From: Phycomyces nitens | Taxonomy: Eukaryota; Mucoromycota; Mucoromycetes; Mucorales; Phycomycetaceae | Direction: 5' to 3' | Assembly: GCA_022702545.1 (NCBI GenBank) | Contig: JAHRBC010000008.1 | Location: forward strand, 1,798,001-1,862,000 | DNA length: 64,000 nucleotides | Shown here: piece by piece, positions 11,275-23,172 of the stretch | Layout of the letters: every line of letters starts with the position of its first letter | Numbering within the stretch: the first letter of the stretch is position 1 | The notes under the pieces: model-generated | What the model was told of the DNA's origin: nothing | Databases searched by the model: none | What the model saw: the letters and a program-made list of their open reading frames with translations, nothing else | Program-made: the position numbers and the translations under genes

Positions 11275-13363
11275 ATGAATACCATCTGGAGCACAGCCCT
11301 CTCGAGGCAGAACATTGTCATGTCCGTAGCAGGATTCGTTACAGTAGGCCTGGCATCCAAGCTAGTCTATGAGCTGTTTAATTGGAGCCACAGAAATGTT
11401 GCAGACGATTGGAACAAAAAGGGGTTCAAGGAAATACCAGTTCCCCAGCAGAGATACCCATATTTTGGTAAGGAGTCCTGTAGATTACAACAACTGACCA
11501 CCAATCTGTTCGATAGGCCATATGCTGTCCTTGGGAATCAATCCTTCTGTCATTGTTAGTGAATGGATAAAGAAGCATGGTACTTATTGCCTGGAAGCAA
11601 GCCAGATATTAAGTTAGTTGATAGGGCCCATCATACATCTCTACATGGGGATCCAACATTGGGTAATCGTTGGAGATCCTTTGCTTGCAAACGAAATATT
11701 TATCAAGCAAGGGTCCAAGACATCTGGGCGACAAAAGCATATCTTTACCCGTTCACTGTATTCGGATGTTACAAGGTATCCCAGTATTCTTTATTTTATT
11801 TTACTAGACATTCATACTAACATTATTCAGAGGCATATCCTTTACCGACACGAGCAAGAAATGGAAAAAGTCTCGCAAGTTAGGTATGAGTTGGTTAGTT
11901 GGTTGGTTGGCTGGTTGGATGCCTCGACAACATTATTATCTTGTCCTTACAACTGCTTTTATAAAACAGCACAATCAATGTTGTCCCCCGAAAATATCGA
12001 TAAACTTACAACAGATATTGAATCCGTAATCGATATCGCGGTCGATTGTTTCTTGCAGGCCTCTGACAGAGATGGGGCAGTCGATCCTTTCCCCTTTATA
12101 AAGATGTGCACATTTAGTGTAATGCTGAAAACCTTTTTTGGGAAAACGATCGAATCGCTCGAAAACCCACTTCTCCAGGACATAATTTACATGGCTGATG
12201 GAATTGTAAAGTACATTAGCCCTGAGCAAGATATTGGGTCATTTTTGCCTCTGTTTTCATGGATCAATCGATTCTCAAGCCAGCGAAAGGAAATGACAGC
12301 CATTTCAGAGTTACGCAACAATACCCTGCTCAGGCTGGTTAAGGAAGCGGTTGAGGGTGATGCCGATTGTCTAGTAAAACGAGTTCATGGCCTTAAGGAA
12401 AGCTATGGTCTAGATGATGATGATCTAATTTCTTTATTGGGCAAGTGTTATTTTATAAAAAGTTGTTTAATATCATGATTCTGCTGCTAATTACTTTGTA
12501 TTAATAGGAGATCTGCTTGCTGCTGGTGGAGACCCAACATCGGTATCTTTGGATTGGCTCTTTCTTTTGGTGGCACAGTACAAAGATGTCCAACAGAAAT
12601 TATGCGCAGAGATAGACGCCTTTGTTGCACAGAACGGCCGACTTCCTTCATTTTCCGATCGAGCCAGCGTGCCTTACTTGCAAGCTGTCTTGCTAGAGAC
12701 CATACGTTTCAAGAGCATTACTAATTTTGGTATTGCCCATCGAACTACCGAAGACAGTGAGTGTGCCATACCAATCAACAGAAAGAAAGAAAAGAAGAGG
12801 CTTTGCAGGCTAATTCTTTTTTTTTTTCTTTTTTTAAAAAAGTCGAGTGCCTTGGGTATTTTATCCCAGAGAATACATTGGTAATGGTCAGTATGTCTGA
12901 TATTCACATGAACAAGGACAAGAACAAGGACCCAGAACAATTCATGCCAGAGCGCTTCTTGGGAAGAACAAGTACATGGCTTTCGAATTCCCGTGCAAAC
13001 ATTCAAGAACGCGATATGTATGCGTTTGGGTGGGGAAGGTGAGCAAAAGATATCATGGAAATACACTATAGATACTAAAGACTATATAATTCTCCCAGAC
13101 GCATATGCCTAGGAGTACATTTGGTAAGCTTCCCTTATTGACATTTATACATGCATCTAACGCCTGATTTATAGAGCGAAGTGGAGCTGTTTAACGTATG
13201 TGTCCGGACATTTGGAAGATATAATATTGAGCTTCCTTTGGGGCCTGATGGCCTTCCGCAAGATATTCTATCCAAAGGCAGTGTCTTTGGAGGGCTCACA
13301 TCTATACCACACAAATATAAAGTAAAGGTTATCAAGAGGCGTGATATACCTCTGCAAGTATGA
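11275..13363 (+). CDS. Cytochrome P450 monooxygenase
   Basis: Nine exons (11275-11467, 11517-11579, 11625-11775, 11831-11883, 11970-12440, 12508-12756, 12843-13038, 13099-13123, 13175-13363) encode 529 aa. A hydrophobic N-terminal anchor (about residues 12-35) precedes the catalytic domain, as expected for an ER P450. The I-helix oxygen-binding region reads DLLAAGGDPTS, the K-helix ExxR motif is ETIR, a PERF-type motif follows (MPERF), and the haem loop is FGWGRRICLG with the axial Cys at about 462. The fifth intron has a GC donor (gcaagt at 12441); joining there gives L-L-G-D-L-L-A-A-G-G-D, and no GT donor keeps frame. The substrate cannot be read from sequence, and no neighbouring biosynthetic genes suggest a cluster. 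Confidence 0.92.
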
Positions 13364-13850
13364 TTTCTAAGCTAGACGTTTTTTTTTCTTGGTGCTTCAA
13401 AATAACTAAATGCATAAACAATAACACCAATTGTTTATTTTAATCCTTCAAACTTGTTTAATCCAACATTACTATATTTAAAGCAATTATCAATAATATC
13501 TCCAAACGTTATGGCTGCTGGCTTATTATATATAAATAAAAAAGGTGTATCTTGTCAGATTATCAGAAATGACATGTCGGTATAGTACAGAAGATAGTAT
13601 TTTATACTGTTTGGAGCAGGATTATTTGATATGGACGTCTATTTCGTACTAGTTGGAAGCCAGTTATTTTGAGGCTATGTATTGCATCTATACGTCTGAG
13701 AAATTTAAATTTGCCCTGTTATCAATATAGTATAATGTTTTTAACCACATACAAACAGAACAGAACAAAACAAAGCAAGCACCCTTTTTTATTTTCCAGG
13801 ACCTACACGTCTAAAAGTTAGAGTCCAATATAGGGCATGAATGTCTATCT

Positions 13851-14630
13851 GTCAATATGCTGCATTTAGCTTTAACTATCGACTTTTTTCGAATTTGTTT
13901 CAATTTCGTTTAATAAAACTCCGCGTGTAAGAAAATATGTTATTTGAAGCCCGACATACTGGAAAAGCGAGTCACAAATTACGCATTAATCAACTGTAAG
14001 ACTTTGGTTGTCAATCACTTCTTTACTCTTTACACCAGAATTCTTCTCTCTTGACATACCAGCATAGATGTATCTTTCTTTCAACACTTTAAAAACCCAC
14101 AAAACTATAGAAAACTAGAAGCAAATTCTGTAATTTCATTCTCATTTTAACGAGATGCCCACAATAAATCTGAGGTCCGCCCCCTTACAAACAAAATAAA
14201 TTACACATCACAGTCAACATATTAGAATCAAGTTATGAACCGTCTCATTGTTTTTGGAACAGACTTTGTAAACTAGAAAATTACCAACTCAAAGTCCTTT
14301 AAGAATACACTTTGAACCAGTAAAAGACTCTAAAATATAACAATTCATATAGTCAGTGACTTGCTTTTCCATGTGTCGATTTAAAAGGTATCCCTATAGA
14401 AAAAATAATTATTATCTCCGATATGTAACGGTCTCTTACCTGCAAATCTTTATTTTTAATTAAACAGCTTTAACAAAAGAAGACTTGGTGTTTTAAAGCC
14501 GCAAGATACATTAAACGAAACTATGGATGTCCAACGTACGACTTGGATTTTTGATAGCTTTATTTCTGCAAAAGTCTTGGGATTTTGAAAAGTGCGTAAA
14601 AAAGTTGATATCCAAATCCAAATGCACCAT
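13851..14630 (+). mobile_element. Decayed Tc1/mariner copy (3' part), interrupted
   Basis: Two blocks match the 3' part of the element at 18186-19464. 13861-13966 matches about 19135-19240, starting TGCATTTAGCTTTAACTATC. 14401-14630 matches about 19238-19464, ending in the shared AGTGCGTAAAAAA...GATATCCAA...AATGCACCAT terminus. A stretch of about 434 bp (13967-14400) with no counterpart separates the blocks, so something was inserted into this copy or lost from the other. No transposase coding sequence remains. The 13364-13850 stretch upstream is featureless AT-rich spacer after the P450 gene. Confidence 0.75.
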
Positions 14631-14714
14631 ATTATAATAATATGGAGTATTCTTTGTCTTGTTTAATATACACCACATATACTTAAAAAAACCGTTTTTG
14701 GTACAATATGTGAA

Positions 14715-16523
14715 TTAGGTGGTAGTGACTTTATAGCTAACAACATGGCCAAGTTTTATCTTTGTGTATCCAAAAACACATCTGCGCTTCCAACGCTTAC
14801 AAGGCTTTCGTATTTTAATATGAGCCCTCTCTAGCGTAATTCTTTTGTTTTCCTCATAATTTGAAAAGAATTTCATGATACGGGAGCCTCGTGCTTTTGA
14901 AATGGCATTCATATCTTGGGATTCAGATGCGTAAAACCAGTGGTAATGAGCTTTGGTAGGTGTTCCAATGACAGTTGGCAAGACATTGGGATCATACTCT
15001 TGTTTTGGAGGAATATCTTCAGCTGGTCTTGTAATAAGGGTGATGTTGACATTGTCTGGACACTCGTTGTTGTCTTTTATAACAAATTGTGTTTTATCTA
15101 TACTTAATATCTTTAGGCGGCTATAGGTCATGTCAATAAACTGGCATCCAGGTGTTGTAAAGTTGCCGTATACTGACGATTCAGTCAATTCCAACTTGTT
15201 CAAATCTCTGCAGTGGAATGACAGAAACCGGAGAACATCTGAGGTGATTTTTGCGTTGTTTACTTTGAATTCCTGGAGTCCAAATCTCTTTGAAGTGTAG
15301 AGGTCATCTCTAAATTTTATATCAGTATGAAAGAGTTCAAGTGACTTTAAGCGAGGTGACAAAGAAAGAAAGGTATCTAGCTCAACGGACACGGAGCTGT
15401 TGATCACAAGTTTAACCAAGTTACAAATGATGTTCTCCGTCTCGATCAACTGTTTTGGGACTGTATGTAAAGGTTTACAGCTTAGGGAAAAGGAGTTGAT
15501 GGACTTTGAATATCTGGTCAGGCAAGCTTCCATGATACGTTTGGGAAAATCACAGAGATTATCAGGAGAATAGGTATCCCCTTGGTCGATAGAAATTGCT
15601 ACACGGTCAAGAGTCATGTTTCTTGAAATATATATATCCATTATAGGTGTATCGTCTTTAATATTGCAACTGGTATATCGAATATGCGCGTTTGTTAGGT
15701 GTTGAAATACCAAAGGATCTGTGAGGAATATTTCCATTGTACTGTTCCTTTGCTCTTCAAGATTGGTCAGGGAATTTGTATAAAATTCGATTTTTCGTAG
15801 ATTAGGGTATTTGTGAGCGAAATAATATAACCATCGTTGATCTGTGTTTTTCGATATTATTTTCAAGCTTCTCATTGCTGTGGCTGGTGATACGTCTGCT
15901 ATATGTGCAAAGTCAATGTCAGAGATAGGCAATATCTTTGATTTTAAATTCAAATGTTCGAGGTGCTTTAGATGAGAGTGAATGGTTTCAATGTCGTTTA
16001 ATGAGGATGATAGTGAATCCATTGGCGTAGTTTGGTGTTTAATCCTCAGTCGTCTGAGAGCGGGTAATGACGAGAGCAATCTAATAAGCTTATCCTCAAT
16101 GTCAGGTATATTGATATACCAAAAAGAGATGTCGAGATCTCTCAGTAATCTCCAGGGGTGCCAACCAGCATCCAATCCAAGGTGGCTCTGGTTTAAACAC
16201 ATAACGTATAAACGAATATACTTTATGTTTGGAAACATCTTTTGGAGTGCGTAGATATCTTCGTCTGTTATACTCTTAGGATAGCCTATCCGTATATATC
16301 GTACAAGGTGTCCATTTTCTTGATAGTTGGGTCGGTTGTCAAAGGATGAGGTTAGGATATCATCCATCTCCTCCCTGAAACGTATAATTAGATTAGAGTA
16401 CACGTAATCCTGGAAGATGTTGTTCCATGACTTGCAAACTAGACGGCAAGAGGTCTTGTCCTTGTTGGAGAGGAGATCAATGACTTTGTCACTGATTTCT
16501 TGAGGAAAGACTGATGAGAGCAT
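14715..16523 (-). CDS. F-box/LRR protein, family copy 1
   Basis: A single-exon gene of 602 aa. Residues about 4-35 form an F-box (FPQEISDKVIDLL, then CRLVCKSWNNIF), the module that docks on Skp1 in SCF ubiquitin ligases. The rest has irregular leucine-rich repeats (for example LPALRRLRIKH and LKHLEHLNLKSK), the likely substrate-binding surface. Two related genes lie at 35504-37315 and 42584-44476. All three share the F-box, HSHLKHLE, DVLRFLSFHCR and a C-terminal I-K-L-G-type block. The first ATG fits the F-box start in all three copies. About 160 bp upstream is also conserved with the paralogues. The gene is open throughout and may be functional; its target is unknown. Confidence 0.85.
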   Translation of the reverse strand: MLSSVFPQEISDKVIDLLSNKDKTSCRLVCKSWNNIFQDYVYSNLIIRFREEMDDILTSSFDNRPNYQENGHLVRYIRIGYPKSITDEDIYALQKMFPNIKYIRLYVMCLNQSHLGLDAGWHPWRLLRDLDISFWYINIPDIEDKLIRLLSSLPALRRLRIKHQTTPMDSLSSSLNDIETIHSHLKHLEHLNLKSKILPISDIDFAHIADVSPATAMRSLKIISKNTDQRWLYYFAHKYPNLRKIEFYTNSLTNLEEQRNSTMEIFLTDPLVFQHLTNAHIRYTSCNIKDDTPIMDIYISRNMTLDRVAISIDQGDTYSPDNLCDFPKRIMEACLTRYSKSINSFSLSCKPLHTVPKQLIETENIICNLVKLVINSSVSVELDTFLSLSPRLKSLELFHTDIKFRDDLYTSKRFGLQEFKVNNAKITSDVLRFLSFHCRDLNKLELTESSVYGNFTTPGCQFIDMTYSRLKILSIDKTQFVIKDNNECPDNVNITLITRPAEDIPPKQEYDPNVLPTVIGTPTKAHYHWFYASESQDMNAISKARGSRIMKFFSNYEENKRITLERAHIKIRKPCKRWKRRCVFGYTKIKLGHVVSYKVTTT

Positions 16524-16680
16524 AATATAAAGAGTAATTTGAATAGATACTGGAAAGAGAGGCTTTAATGCTTTTAAATCCTTTTAATGGCTTTTATATT
16601 ATTAGAATGTAAGAAAAAGTAATAACAAAAGAGACTCTGTGTATTGTAAGACAAAGGTACAATCCGCAGTAAGTAGAATC
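16524..16680 (-). promoter_or_regulatory. Conserved 5' flank of F-box gene 1
   Basis: This flank resembles those of the other two F-box genes: a block with GGAAAGAGAGGCTTTAATGC just upstream of the start, and GGTACAATCCGCAGTAAGT further out. It is probably the duplicated promoter and 5' leader. Confidence 0.7.
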
Positions 16681-18185
16681 TAGGCAAAGAAAAAGTTTCA
16701 AAGCCTTACAAATATAATAATTAGTGAACAATCATTTTGTTCTCATCAAGAATTAATTATATACCACCTACTTAAATATATGTTAATATCTAGCCTCTCT
16801 CTCTCTATTTGTTTGATCCTATATTGGGTAATGTATTTGAGGCTTACCTGGAATTATGGTGTATTATAATATGTACTTTTGTACAAAAAGTGCCTTCATA
16901 CCTTGTGTGGCGCAAGGAAGAGCATTATTGTGTTTGTGTACAGGGCTTTGTGCGTGAGACAAGATTGGTTGAGATGCAATTGCTAGACAAGTAAACGAAA
17001 GAAAAAATAATAGAGGTAGTATAGTAATAAATACAAGTATTATGAACTATAAATGGTTATTCAAAGAGACAAGAGCAGGAATATAAACGGAAAATAAAAG
17101 ACTTTGGAGACAACAACACTGACAGGAACAAAAGGTACATTTGCAAGAACCATTTTATACTATACATCTTAAAAAGCTGTAAAAAGATGCCTCTTCACTT
17201 GGAAAGTCAATGTCCCTGTAGATGTCTGATTGAAATAATGACAAGACACATGAAAAAAGTAATTTCACCTCAGCAGTTAAATATTAAAGTAAAGAGTAAT
17301 ATACATTGGGGCAGGTTCATATGTATATGGCTTTTGACTTTGACAATTGGAAAATTAGATAAATATAACCAACATAAATACGTCAGTATCTTGGAAAGTA
17401 CACTCACTTTATAGTTTAAAGATATTTTAAAGATTAAGTGTATTCATTTCCTTGTTGATGGATATGGTGGATAGTGTCATATAGATAGATGGCGTCAATG
17501 ATAAAAGGAAACCCATCAGTCCAGATATTTTGAGTAATACCATGAAAGGCCTTTATATGATCTCAACTTATCACCTGTAGAATGATTTAGACATTTTTTT
17601 TGACAAGAAGAGAGCCTCTAATGACAACTTGAATGTTCTCAAGGCAGTGACAAGTGTGTTGTTTTGGTTCCGCTCAGACAACGAATATCTTGCAAAAAAG
17701 TATTACACTCTTTTGTAGATTTTTCTTCAACCCTTTCACAAAGCATACCCTTGTGTATTGTATTTCATCATTGGTACTGCTTAGATGAGCTTTACAACAA
17801 ATTAGCATATATTGCTCTAGTATAAAATACTTTAAACGAAGCAGTAATAAAATCTTTATCCTTATCTATATTTATTTATCAAACCTGATTTTTTTATGGG
17901 GGAGGTCCTTTATGACCCCTACACTTTATTGGTTGAAAATCAATGATTAGTACTTTTGTCTTGCAATGTTTTTTGGCTTTTCCATTTCGCTTAATGTTCC
18001 AGTAGACGGATTAAACCGTTATTATCTTCGTTTTGTACGTCTATTTCATCGCCACAGACTTTTGCAGTGGGGTCAATTCCATGATGACACAACTTTGATA
18101 TCCAGAGTTTTTTTTAAAAAAAATACGTGCACCTCTGTTTGTTTTCTTTTCTACTACCTTTTTATTTTTCATTCGATTCTATCCA
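16681..18185. other. AT-rich spacer, no supported gene
   Basis: Short open stretches (for example 16809-16994 and 17187-17414) have no recognisable domain. A fragment around 17600-17720 reads as a plausible short peptide but has no start or continuation. The inner part of the 5' end of the neighbouring Tc1 element may begin near 18050, where CAGACTTTTGCA mirrors its 3' end. Confidence 0.4.
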
Positions 18186-19464
18186 TGTCTTCATTAAACA
18201 TTTCTGACAATATTCCCAAGCAAAATGGGGTTCCAATTAAAGTCAGAGAAATGATTGTTGGTGGTTTTAAGGCAGGAGTAAAAGTGTCAGCTATTTGTGA
18301 GCGATATAATGTGACACGCCGTACTGTATGCAATGCAAAGATATTATGAGACTGGAATGACAGTTACTAACAGGCACAAGGGACCCTCAAGGATATTTGG
18401 TGAACGTGCTTTGCGTGCTTTGCGTGCTTTGCGCAGAGAGATAATAAAAAAAAATCGAGCGGTCAGCTTGAATATGTTGATCAACATAATGGGTGTAAAT
18501 TTGAAAAGATATGTTTTCAAGGATACAATGCGTGCTGCCCTAAAGGCTCTTCATATAAAGTCTTGAATAGCTGTATACAAGCCGTGGCTCATTGAGTATC
18601 ATCGCATAAACCGCCTTGCCTTTGCCCAGCATGCCAAAGAGGTGAATCAACGCTGGAATTGGGTGGTTTGGAGCGATGAATCAATGTTTATACTGTTCTT
18701 GATGTGCAAGAATGTGCGAGTCTGACGTCTTTAGTCAGAGAAGTATAGTATAGACTGTTTACGTTACAGAATTCAAGGCGGTGGAGGATATGTGATGGTC
18801 TGAAGATGCGTCTGGTCTGGTGGTATTGGACCGATGGGAATATGGAACAATGGGTATACAAAAATATACTCTAAAACACTTTTTTTCTCCTCAAAAAACA
18901 ATTTGAAGTATGCGCAGGATGACCCTTTTTGTCTTTAAGCGAGACAATGCTCCATGTCATGGAAGCAAAATGATAAAAGAATATCAAAAGAACGCAGATC
19001 TGGAGGTGCTCAAATGGTCTGCTTACACCCCGGATCTCAGTCCAATTAAGAATATCAGGGCTTACCTAGGAAGAATGGTGAGAGACAAAAGACCTCAGCT
19101 TACGAGCCTTGAGGATTTGAAGTGCTTGTATGGTGCATTTAGCTTTAACTATCGACTTTTGTCGAATTTGTTTCAATTTTGTTTGATAAAACTATGCAGA
19201 TAAAAAATAATGATATTTAACATCCGACATACTGGAAAATATAATTATTATCTCCGCTATGTAATTGTCGCTTACCAGCATATCTTTAAAACACCAAGGC
19301 TTTTCTTTAACGCCATTTAATTAAAAACAAAGCCATGGGATACATTAATCAATACTATGGCTATCCATTGCGAGGTTCAAATTTTTGATATCTTTATTTT
19401 TGCAAAAGTCTTGGGATTTTGAAAAGTGCGTAAAAAACTTGATATCCAAGTCCGAATGCACCAT
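18186..19464 (+). mobile_element. Inactive Tc1/mariner transposon copy
   Basis: A degenerate transposase reads in pieces. The N-terminal helix-turn-helix region starts at 18186 (MSSLNISDNIP...), with ICERYNVTRRTV. A frame change and stops follow near 18347-18600. The catalytic region has NWVVWSDESMF, then FKRDNAPCHGS and TPDLSPIKNI. The third catalytic position, Glu in active Tc1 enzymes at DD34E spacing, is Lys here (SPIKN instead of SPIEN). With several stops, the copy is dead. The 3' terminus (to 19464) is shared with the relic at 14401-14630. The 5' terminal repeat is too eroded to define. Confidence 0.85.
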
Positions 19465-20317
19465 AAAAGAGTAATCAGTGTATTATGATGGATTATCAAT
19501 ATATTGTATTCATTTCTTTTTCAAAACCTACCAAGAGGCCCAACTCTAATTTTTTTTTGGAGCCAGCTTTTTAGAATCAATACTAGACATACAGACTTTT
19601 ATAGCAGAAGAAAAGGAATTTATTATTATTATTAATAATAATAATAAAGGATAAATGACATTTTTTTTATATTTAAAGAGTTTTCATTATAAGTGTATAC
19701 TATAATCTAAAGATGCTTGTACTAGTCACTCATGACACGATGAAAAAAAAATAGATAATAATTGATATGGTTATGTAGAAATATCATGGTTATCGATATA
19801 TCCACTTTGAAAATAAATAATACAAAGATATTATTTCCAAAACATTATTTTACAATAGCTGTAATTTAATGTATTTATTTAATTTTAAATTGGATATCTT
19901 GGCCAATTATTTATGAAATTTGGTGCAAATAGCATATGCCTCCAAAACGTCGGGAACCAGTCATTTATAATAGCTGGCAAAATTGTACTGGTACACCAAT
20001 GCTATTCCGGCCAATAGATTACTATATGGTTGGATACATTTATATAACCATCTTTGTTTTCACCCAAAGCACAAGAATATAAATAAAAAACGTACAATTC
20101 AATAATATTACTTTATCAAAAAACAAAAAACTATCTTTGCCATCAACCCTTTTAATCCATTTGCCCACATAAGTAGTTTAAACTCACAGACAAAGCTTTC
20201 ATATATTCATGATCCCAAAAAATCGGAAACAGGCAAAATGTGACTGTCATGCGAAGGCAAAAAAGTTTTTTTTTATATACTTTTGGCAAGACTTTAGCTT
20301 TGTTTGTTCCATCTACC
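19465..20317. other. AT-rich spacer upstream of ZUO1
   Basis: About 850 bp with an AAT/ATT tract near 19621-19648 and no supportable gene. It should hold the ZUO1 promoter. Confidence 0.5.
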
Positions 20318-21872
20318 ATGTCTCTCACACTCGACTTCTTGTTGCCCCCTCCCCCTGCTTCCTACAAGGCTGACCAGGCCTTTGTTGCCCACTCTCCCAT
20401 CACTGGTAAATTATTGAAAAATTACCCACTTGAAATCGCGCTTCAATTCATCTAATGCTTTAATTTGTTTGCCATTTTAAGCTACCCAGGCCCGTCTTCT
20501 CGAGCCCGTTGGACAGCACTTCCTTGCTCATGTCCGCAGAAAGAGAAACAACCGTACTTTCTCCGAGGACGAGATTCACCAGGCCGAAGAAAAGGCCAGC
20601 CAGGTCGTCGAGGAGGAAAAGGTCGACTTTGTATACGAGGATGTTGATTCCACTGCTGTCAACAGCGACCCTACCCAGTGGAAGGTAATACTTTGAACTC
20701 ACAGAATAAAACCAGTAGAATCTGTATTATTGCATTAATACAATACAATACAATACTAATCTCTTTATTAAATTAATAATAATTATCGTGAATAAAATAG
20801 ACCCAGGATAACTATGCTGTTTTGGGTTTGACCAAGCTCAGATACAAGGCCACTGAGGACCAGATCAAGAAGGCTCACCGCCGCATGGTCCTCCTCCACC
20901 ATCCCGATAAGAAGGCTGACAAGAACGACGATTCTTTCTTCAAGTGCATTGCCAAGGCTTTCGATACATTGATGAACCCTGTCAGCCGTCGCCAGTACGA
21001 CTCTGTTGATTTCGGTATGGCTCACTTTGACGATGCCGTCCCTGCCAGCAAGTCTGGACCCAACTTCTACAAGCAGTGGTCTGCCGTATTCGCCCGTGAG
21101 GCTCGCTTCTCCAACAAGCAGCCTGTTCCCTCTTTCGGTAACGAAGAATCTACAAAGGAGGAGGTCGAGGGCTTCTACGACTTTTGGTACAACTTTGACT
21201 CATGGAGATCCTTTGAGTGGCTTGACAAGGAAGGTGCCGAAGGTGCCGACAAGTAAGTTTTGTTTTTTGTTTTTAAATTAAAATAAGAAAATGGCTGGTT
21301 GGGGAACATTGGCTAATCAGAATGATAGCCGTGATGACAAGCGTTACCAGGAGAAGAAGAACCGTGCTCAGCGTGCTCAGCTCAAGAAGGAGGACAATGC
21401 CCGTCTTCGCAAGCTTGTCGACACTTGCTTGAACATTGATCCTCGCATTGCTATCTTCAAGGCCGAGGAGAAGAAGCGCAGAAACGCTAAGAAGGACGCC
21501 AAGGCTGCTGCTGACAAGGCCGCTGCTGAAGAGGCTGCCCGCAAGGCTGAGGAGGAGAAGCTTGCCAAGGAGAAGGCCGAGGCTGATGCTAAGGATGCTG
21601 CTGCCAATGCCAAGAAGGATAAGGAGTCTATCAAGCGTGCCATCAAGAAGGAGAAGAAGACCCTCAAGGCCTTGATCAAGGACAACAACTATGGCATGCC
21701 CGCTGGCTCCCCTGCCACACCCTCTGATATCGACAGACAGCTCCTTGCTCTTGATGATCTTATTGTCAAGAACAAGGCCCTTCCTGACTTGGAGGCTCTC
21801 CGCAAGAGACTCGAGCAGGCACACAAGGACGGCAAGTTGGCAGAGGTCTATGCTGCTGAGATTGCCAAATAA
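20318..21872 (+). CDS. ZUO1: Zuotin, ribosome-associated J-domain co-chaperone
   Basis: Four exons (20318-20405, 20482-20684, 20801-21252, 21329-21872) give 428 aa, close to yeast Zuo1 (433 aa). Zuotin pairs with an Hsp70-like partner (Ssz1) at the ribosome exit and stimulates Ssb on nascent chains. After QWKTQDNYAVLGL comes the J domain with the catalytic HPD in LLHHPDKKAD. The zuotin-specific block follows (FDTLMNPVSRRQYDS, FYDFWYNFDSWRSF), then RDDKRYQEKKNRAQRAQ. A long Ala/Lys/Glu charged helix, the likely rRNA-binding region, precedes a short C-terminal helical domain. SANT domains, present in animal DNAJC2/MPP11, are absent, as usual in fungi. The last acceptor (21328) was chosen because it alone joins the two frames. 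Confidence 0.95.
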
Positions 21873-22014
21873 ATTGTTTGATCTCTATTATTCTTTGATC
21901 ATGATTTAAACTACTAGATTTCTATGTATATATATATTATATACATAATTTTATATCCATGTCTGTGTGCGTTTGTTTTTTTTCTGAGGATCATGATGAT
22001 ATAGGTTGTGGGTT

Positions 22015-22996
22015 TTAAAAGTGGTCGTGCTCCAGGTCAGACCCTTCACCAGTGAAGCTTTCTATGCCATGGTCACGATCCAGGGCACTGAATTCAACAG
22101 AAGGCTCGCGAGTGTGATCAGGCAGATCTGTAAAGTCGATTCGAGCCGAACGTGCATTGATGGAGTTTTTGTTCCTAGATAGAGAGATATTAATCAAACA
22201 AAGCCGAACCCCAATGTATCACTTGTACTCACTTGCGAACCATCATAAACAAGCGTGTAAACTGGAAACAATTACGAATGACCAGCAGAATGGTGTCAAA
22301 GATGGCTTCACTGCGCTCACCAGCAGAGCATCCAGAAGCAAGCACCACCAAGGTTACGGCGCACAAAATTACCAGGACCGTATCTACTACATTCCAAACC
22401 GATCGCCAGTAGGCCTGTTTGTGTGCATGTGTGTGTATGTGTGTGGGATGGTCAGTCCAAAAATGCCCTGCTGTTATCAAAGAGAAAAGAAGAAGAAAAA
22501 AGATCCACTCACGCGACGAAGGGCGACCAGACGGACACCAACTTCGAGAATCATTGCCACATTGACAATCGCTTCAAAGATAATAAACAGGGGCGATGGG
22601 CTGATATGTAATTGAATACAAGTGTGAGCGTTATCTATAGAGTGCCTCTTTTTTTTGTGTGGACATTTACCATGTCTCGTTGATGGACTAGGATGAATTA
22701 GAATGAGAAATCCTATTGGTAAATCTCATTTTCCAATCTCACCAGAATAATGGTACTCAGGCTGAGAAGACCAAGGCCAAGGTAGAGGATGATGTAGAAT
22801 CGAGAATACATGAACCTGTTTGCCATGCCCTGGATGATCTCTGTCTTTGTCAGCCCATGCTGTGTGCGAGATAAAAGAGTCCTTTGAGAGATGGTAAATA
22901 GAGCGAAAGGGACAAGAGATGAACAGCTTGCTGTTACCCTTGATCCTCTTCATCAGCAAGCATGTGTATGCGATCTTCGTCTTGCTGGAATGGCAT
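22015..22996 (-). CDS. Conserved fungal four-helix membrane protein (voltage-sensor-like layout)
   Basis: Six exons on the minus strand (22938-22996, 22743-22881, 22671-22687, 22513-22600, 22233-22414, 22015-22174) give 214 aa. The third exon is only 17 nt. The N-terminus is acidic, followed by LLSRTQHGLTKTEIIQGM and four hydrophobic segments. The second carries IIFEAIVNVAMILEVGVRLV, the third WNVVDTVLVILCAVTL, and the fourth ends FTRLFMMVRKNKNS with basic residues. This layout resembles the S1-S4 bundle of the ion-transport superfamily, but no pore region follows. I recall similar uncharacterised fungal proteins and know no established function. The tail is acidic and soluble. The gene converges on ZUO1, with 142 bp between stops, and lies downstream of MCTS1 on the same strand. 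Confidence 0.8.
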
Positions 22997-23000
22997 GATG

Positions 23001-23001
<1 letters not shown>

Positions 23002-23041
<40 letters not shown>
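23002..23041. repeat. AT dinucleotide microsatellite
   Basis: A run of about 20 AT units lies immediately upstream of the start codon of the membrane-protein gene (22996), so it falls in its 5' leader or core promoter. Confidence 0.9.
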
Positions 23042-23043
<2 letters not shown>

Positions 23044-23172
23044 TCTCTGGGTATTTTTCAGCCTGCAATGTATGTGTGACTCTTTTGCGGGGATGCAATT
23101 GACCAAAGTCCTGAATAAGAAAATGGATGGTACTTTATTGGCAGAGAAATATAAGCATTATTATTATTTTGT

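Noticed and set aside
17600..17720. Short protein-like stretch (NDNLNVLKAVTSVLFWFRSD)
   Set aside because: It reads plausibly but has no start, no splice context and no continuation, so it could be chance or an unidentifiable relic.
21273..21824. Leucine-rich antisense frame over ZUO1
   Set aside because: It is a mirror of the Lys/Glu/Ala-rich zuotin helix.
22157..22615. Plus-strand open frame of 152 codons
   Set aside because: It is antisense to the exons and introns of the spliced membrane-protein gene and has no independent features.
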